A DNA stretch of 64,000 bases from Gymnopus androsaceus JB14 (taxonomy: Eukaryota; Basidiomycota; Agaricomycetes; Agaricales; Omphalotaceae): the NCBI GenBank assembly GCA_009733575.1, contig ML769396.1:387217-451216 (forward strand). Direction: 5' to 3'. Below, piece after piece: positions 61,355-64,000 of this stretch; position 1 is the stretch's first letter, and each line of letters opens with the position of its first letter. The translations under genes were made by a program, and so were the position numbers. The notes under the pieces are model-generated. The model did no database searches, was not told where the DNA came from, and worked only from the letters and a program-made list of their open reading frames with translations.

Positions 61355-62590
61355 CATCAGCAAAACCTGGGTAATGGTCATAGCAGCCATAGCAAGCCAT
61401 AGTGCTCTACAGCACTATGGCTTCTATGGCCTGCTATGGCTTACTATGAGCTCCTGTGGGATTTCTGAGTGTTTGAACCAACTGTCAAGCATTTGACAGC
61501 TGTCATTCTCTCCTGCCAACCATATATAAGAGCCGACACATCCAGGATCCGTTCTCGCAACTTCCCCAATTTTTTTCCAAGTAAACACTCAGTTGCAACT
61601 TTGGTTTTGGACATTCTCAGTTCATTTGATGTCTCCAATAATTTGGTGAGGGCTACTGCTTACTGTAGTATATGTAAGAACTAGTACTTTAGTTATACTA
61701 GTTTTGCCACACTATTGTACTATGTGTACTACCATGAACATGCCAATATAATATCATAAGATTATGATTATTTTGGTTCAACAAGTGTTGCCACTGAGTG
61801 AGGGAAGTGATTTCAAAACAAGGATATATTTAGTTTTGAATTGAATGGCTGACAGACAACATGCCATGAAATATAGGGCTCGGCACCGTGACCGTACACT
61901 CACGGTTTACGGGTACCGTAATACGGACCGTGACCGTACCGTCTCGAATTTTAGGTGGCCGTAAATTACCGTCCCGTTTACGGCCGTTACGGCCGTGATA
62001 CGGTCACCTCGCAAGAGGCAAGAAGCCTGATCGCAGCGATCTGTGAGGACAGTATTCCATGAGCTCTACATACTCAATGTTGTAGGTTCAAGTAATTATT
62101 AACATTCACACCTGAAAGAGCAACTTTTTCATGTAGCGTGCACGTGCCGGGAATGTTCCGGGCTGGTGCCGAACCTCCAGCCTTGTTAAATTGGTCTTAC
62201 CTGGAGCGGATTGAGCATTAGGGTGTTTTTTAATGCTTGGTAGGTGGTCTGGAGGTAAACCTGACAATTTTGACAATTTTCTTCAGGGACAGCGCCAAGC
62301 GCCAGTTTAGCGCCCACACGGTCGTACAATACGGTATACGGTACGGGTATTACGGTCACCGTACCGTATTGACCAAAACTTGATACGGTCACGGCCGTAT
62401 TTTTGACGGCCGTACCCGTATACGGTACGGTGCCGAGCCCTAATGAAATATACAATCCATAGCAGTCCATAGCAGTCCACAGCAGTCCATAGCTCTGGAC
62501 AGATGGGGACCTTGCTATGGGTGCTATGGGTGCTATGAGCGCTGCACAGAGCTGTCCAGCTCTGTCCAGCTCACCCAGGTTTTGCTGATG
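61355..62590. mobile_element. CATCAG-family element (ctatgg subtype) hosting an hAT-like MITE
   Basis: The left end is CATCAGCAAAACCTGGGTA (61355-61373) and the right end CACCCAGGTTTTGCTGATG (62572-62590), 18 of 19 bp inverted. Subterminal zones on both sides are built of ctatgg/ccatag with some ctgtccag. Removing the nested MITE and its duplication leaves about 660 bp. The right end lies inside an F-box gene. Confidence 0.88.
61866..62450. mobile_element. hAT-like MITE (TAGGGCTCGGCACC family), copy 2, uninterrupted
   Basis: The 569-bp element 61874-62442 has the ends TAGGGCTCGGCACCGTGACC and its facing copy ...GCCGAGCCCTA. A perfect 8-bp duplication ATGAAATA is at 61866-61873 and 62443-62450. 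It is the empty-site counterpart of the MITE at 50355-51201. Frames such as 62186-62470 minus are translations of the repeat, not a gene. Confidence 0.94.
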
Positions 62591-63449
62591 AAGGAATCAA
62601 TAAAAGGAATGGCAGATTTATATTCAGAAACATAAGCTCCAAATACTCCACCAATAAAGCTGACTTTCTTCAGCAGAGGATGTCCGCGTGCAAGCTTGAG
62701 GGAGATTAACAGGGTAATAGGGTAGTTCCAAACACAAAGCCCTTGGAATCTCCGTGCTCCAAATGATTTGTTCATGAGTTGCTTTGGCATTGTGGTTAAA
62801 GTTGTACACAAATGCCTCACCCGCAACCCACAGGACAGGTATTTTTCCATATTGATAAGTGCCAGTTCATGGATAATCATTTCGTAGTCTAGAATGACTT
62901 TCGCTAGGTCCGATGGGTGGAAGATTACAGTGGCAGGATGATTTAGAGACGACAGAGATCCCCGTCCAAATGATTCAATGCAGAAGGTTGGGACTGGGTA
63001 GAAATTCACAGCAGTGATCAAGGGAATTTCGGGTGGTTCGTCTCTCAGAATTAATTTGCATGAGATTTGGTAGACAAGGAAGATGAAGAAGTGTGTCTGT
63101 TATCACAAAAGATCCAAATTGGATAGACCTGCATTCGAAATCATTAGTTATATGTTATTGATCATTCTGGGAATCCTGGTCCAACATACCGGATAGATGC
63201 TGCAAACGCTTCATTGGCAGTACAGCATGCTGTGAGTTTCCCTGCATGTTCGTTCCCAAATACCTTGACATACGCGAACAGAAATGGCAAGCATATTCGT
63301 CGTAATTGGCGATTGATCATAGAAAGAGGGATTAGTTCACTCTTCTGGAATTTCCAGCGAAGAGTGGGTATTTGGCGTTCAATAAATGGGATATTGAATG
63401 CGATGTGTTCCGCTAAAGCTTGAAGAAGCTCCTCGGGAAATTCGAGCAT
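62533..63449 (-). pseudogene. F-box gene truncated by a CATCAG-family element
   Basis: Start ATG 63449 (MLEFPEELLQALAEHIAF), then SMINRQLRRICLPFLFAYVK, an F-box of the mushroom type. An intron (gtatgt near 63170) leads to sequence that needs one frame change near 63040 and then continues open: FYPVPTFCIESFGRGSL, IHELALINMEKYLSCG, KKVSFIGGVFGAYVSEYK. At 62590 the frame runs into the terminal repeat of the inserted element and reads ISKTWVSWTELDSSVQRS before stopping at 62533. The native 3' end is lost. Confidence 0.75.
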
Positions 63450-63596
63450 GGTGATAAGGAAGAAGGGGAATCAAATGGCATCACGCTTGCACAGCAGCTG
63501 TATTTGGGTTATGCGTTCACACTTTTTTCATGGCTCTACGGCACCTGTCGCGAAATTCAGGGGAAAGCCTTGAATGGATAAGAAGATACTTAGATA

Positions 63597-63821
63597 GGCG
63601 CCCGGGCGTTGAACGCATCGATTAGACGCGAGATAATCTTGATTCACTCAAATTGTGTCTTACGGGAGGCTTTACTGCTCGGGGTCCGTTCGTACGATGT
63701 TCTGGCGTCATTTTTGCTTCAAGGGCTATATGTTGACTCAGAAACGGACATTGAGCCGGCGTTATTACTATGTAAATACTCTCCGCCAGATGTCGAATAT
63801 GTCACCTCGACCTCACGATAA
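63597..63821 (+). pseudogene. F-box gene copy C, promoter joined to 3' end
   Basis: The promoter block GGCGCCCGGGCG...ATTAGACGC is followed directly by ttgattcactcaaattgtgt, equivalent to 16323 of copy A, so about 1.4 kb including the F-box is deleted. LLLGVRSYDVLASFLLQGLY is still open. A second deletion of about 65 bp (16439-16510 equivalent) joins DSETDI to EPALLL. Cannot encode an F-box protein. Confidence 0.8.
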
Positions 63822-64000
63822 ACGTGGGTAACAAGCCTGGAATGATGGCCCCTGTTGGCAGGCTTGTATCCCTGGATCCGCGAATTACCATACACTGCGA
63901 ATAATTCACCTCATATGCCCGGTAAGCCAACGTAGTAGCCTAAGTAATGGGGGGGGTATTGGCGTAGGCTGTTGTTATGAAGATCCGCTATCTCGCGGTA
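63822..64000. other. Window edge, no gene seen
   Basis: GC-moderate sequence with no supported frame. Confidence 0.3.

Overview
The window looks like a piece of nuclear genome from a mushroom-forming basidiomycete (Agaricomycetes). The signs are genes cut by many 45-60 bp GT-AG introns, a complete fungal Pkc1-type kinase, a DASH-complex DAD1 subunit, families of F-box/LRR genes, and a dense load of class I and class II transposons. No organelle, bacterial or CRISPR features are seen.

Layout: (1) 250-9858 is a complete CACTA-type DNA transposon with 20-bp inverted ends. It carries a Tnp2-like transposase gene on the minus strand (one nonsense codon), a divergent RTC4-like-domain gene built from many tiny in-phase exons, a GC-richer stretch that may be captured host sequence, and a pair of hairpins with conserved loops and different stems. 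(2) 10692-16500 holds an old yellow enzyme gene with 8- and 10-nt exons, two poorly known small genes and a frameshifted F-box gene. (3) 16833-28500 is built around a ~4 kb direct repeat (16833-20858 and 23316-27294). The first copy runs into a full gene of a mushroom-specific family of unknown function; the second is truncated and fused to a second F-box fragment. (4) 29015-46831 is the gene-rich core: RasGEF fragment, two F-box genes, dad1, pkc1, an acidic protein of unknown function, an NCS1 purine/cytosine permease, a 54-residue secreted peptide and a UstYa-family (DUF3328) gene. (5) 47300-62590 is a nest of transposons: four families of hAT-like MITEs, three of which show perfect 8-bp target duplications, a 6.7 kb Ty1/copia element with a 5-bp target duplication, and a family of small elements ending in CATCAGCAAAACCTG. 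(6) 62533-64000 has one more F-box gene, whose 3' end is supplied by an inserted element, and an internally deleted F-box copy.

The most novel material is the CATCAGCAAAACCTG element family. It occurs at least seven times in the window, and one copy is proven mobile by an empty-site paralogue inside the same window. Next come the CACTA/RTC4-like association, the covarying twin hairpins, and the peptide/UstYa neighbourhood. Many otherwise intact genes are broken by single-base changes, often in homopolymers, and the two 4 kb repeats differ mostly by single-base indels. Uncorrected long-read errors should therefore be ruled out before calling these loci pseudogenes.
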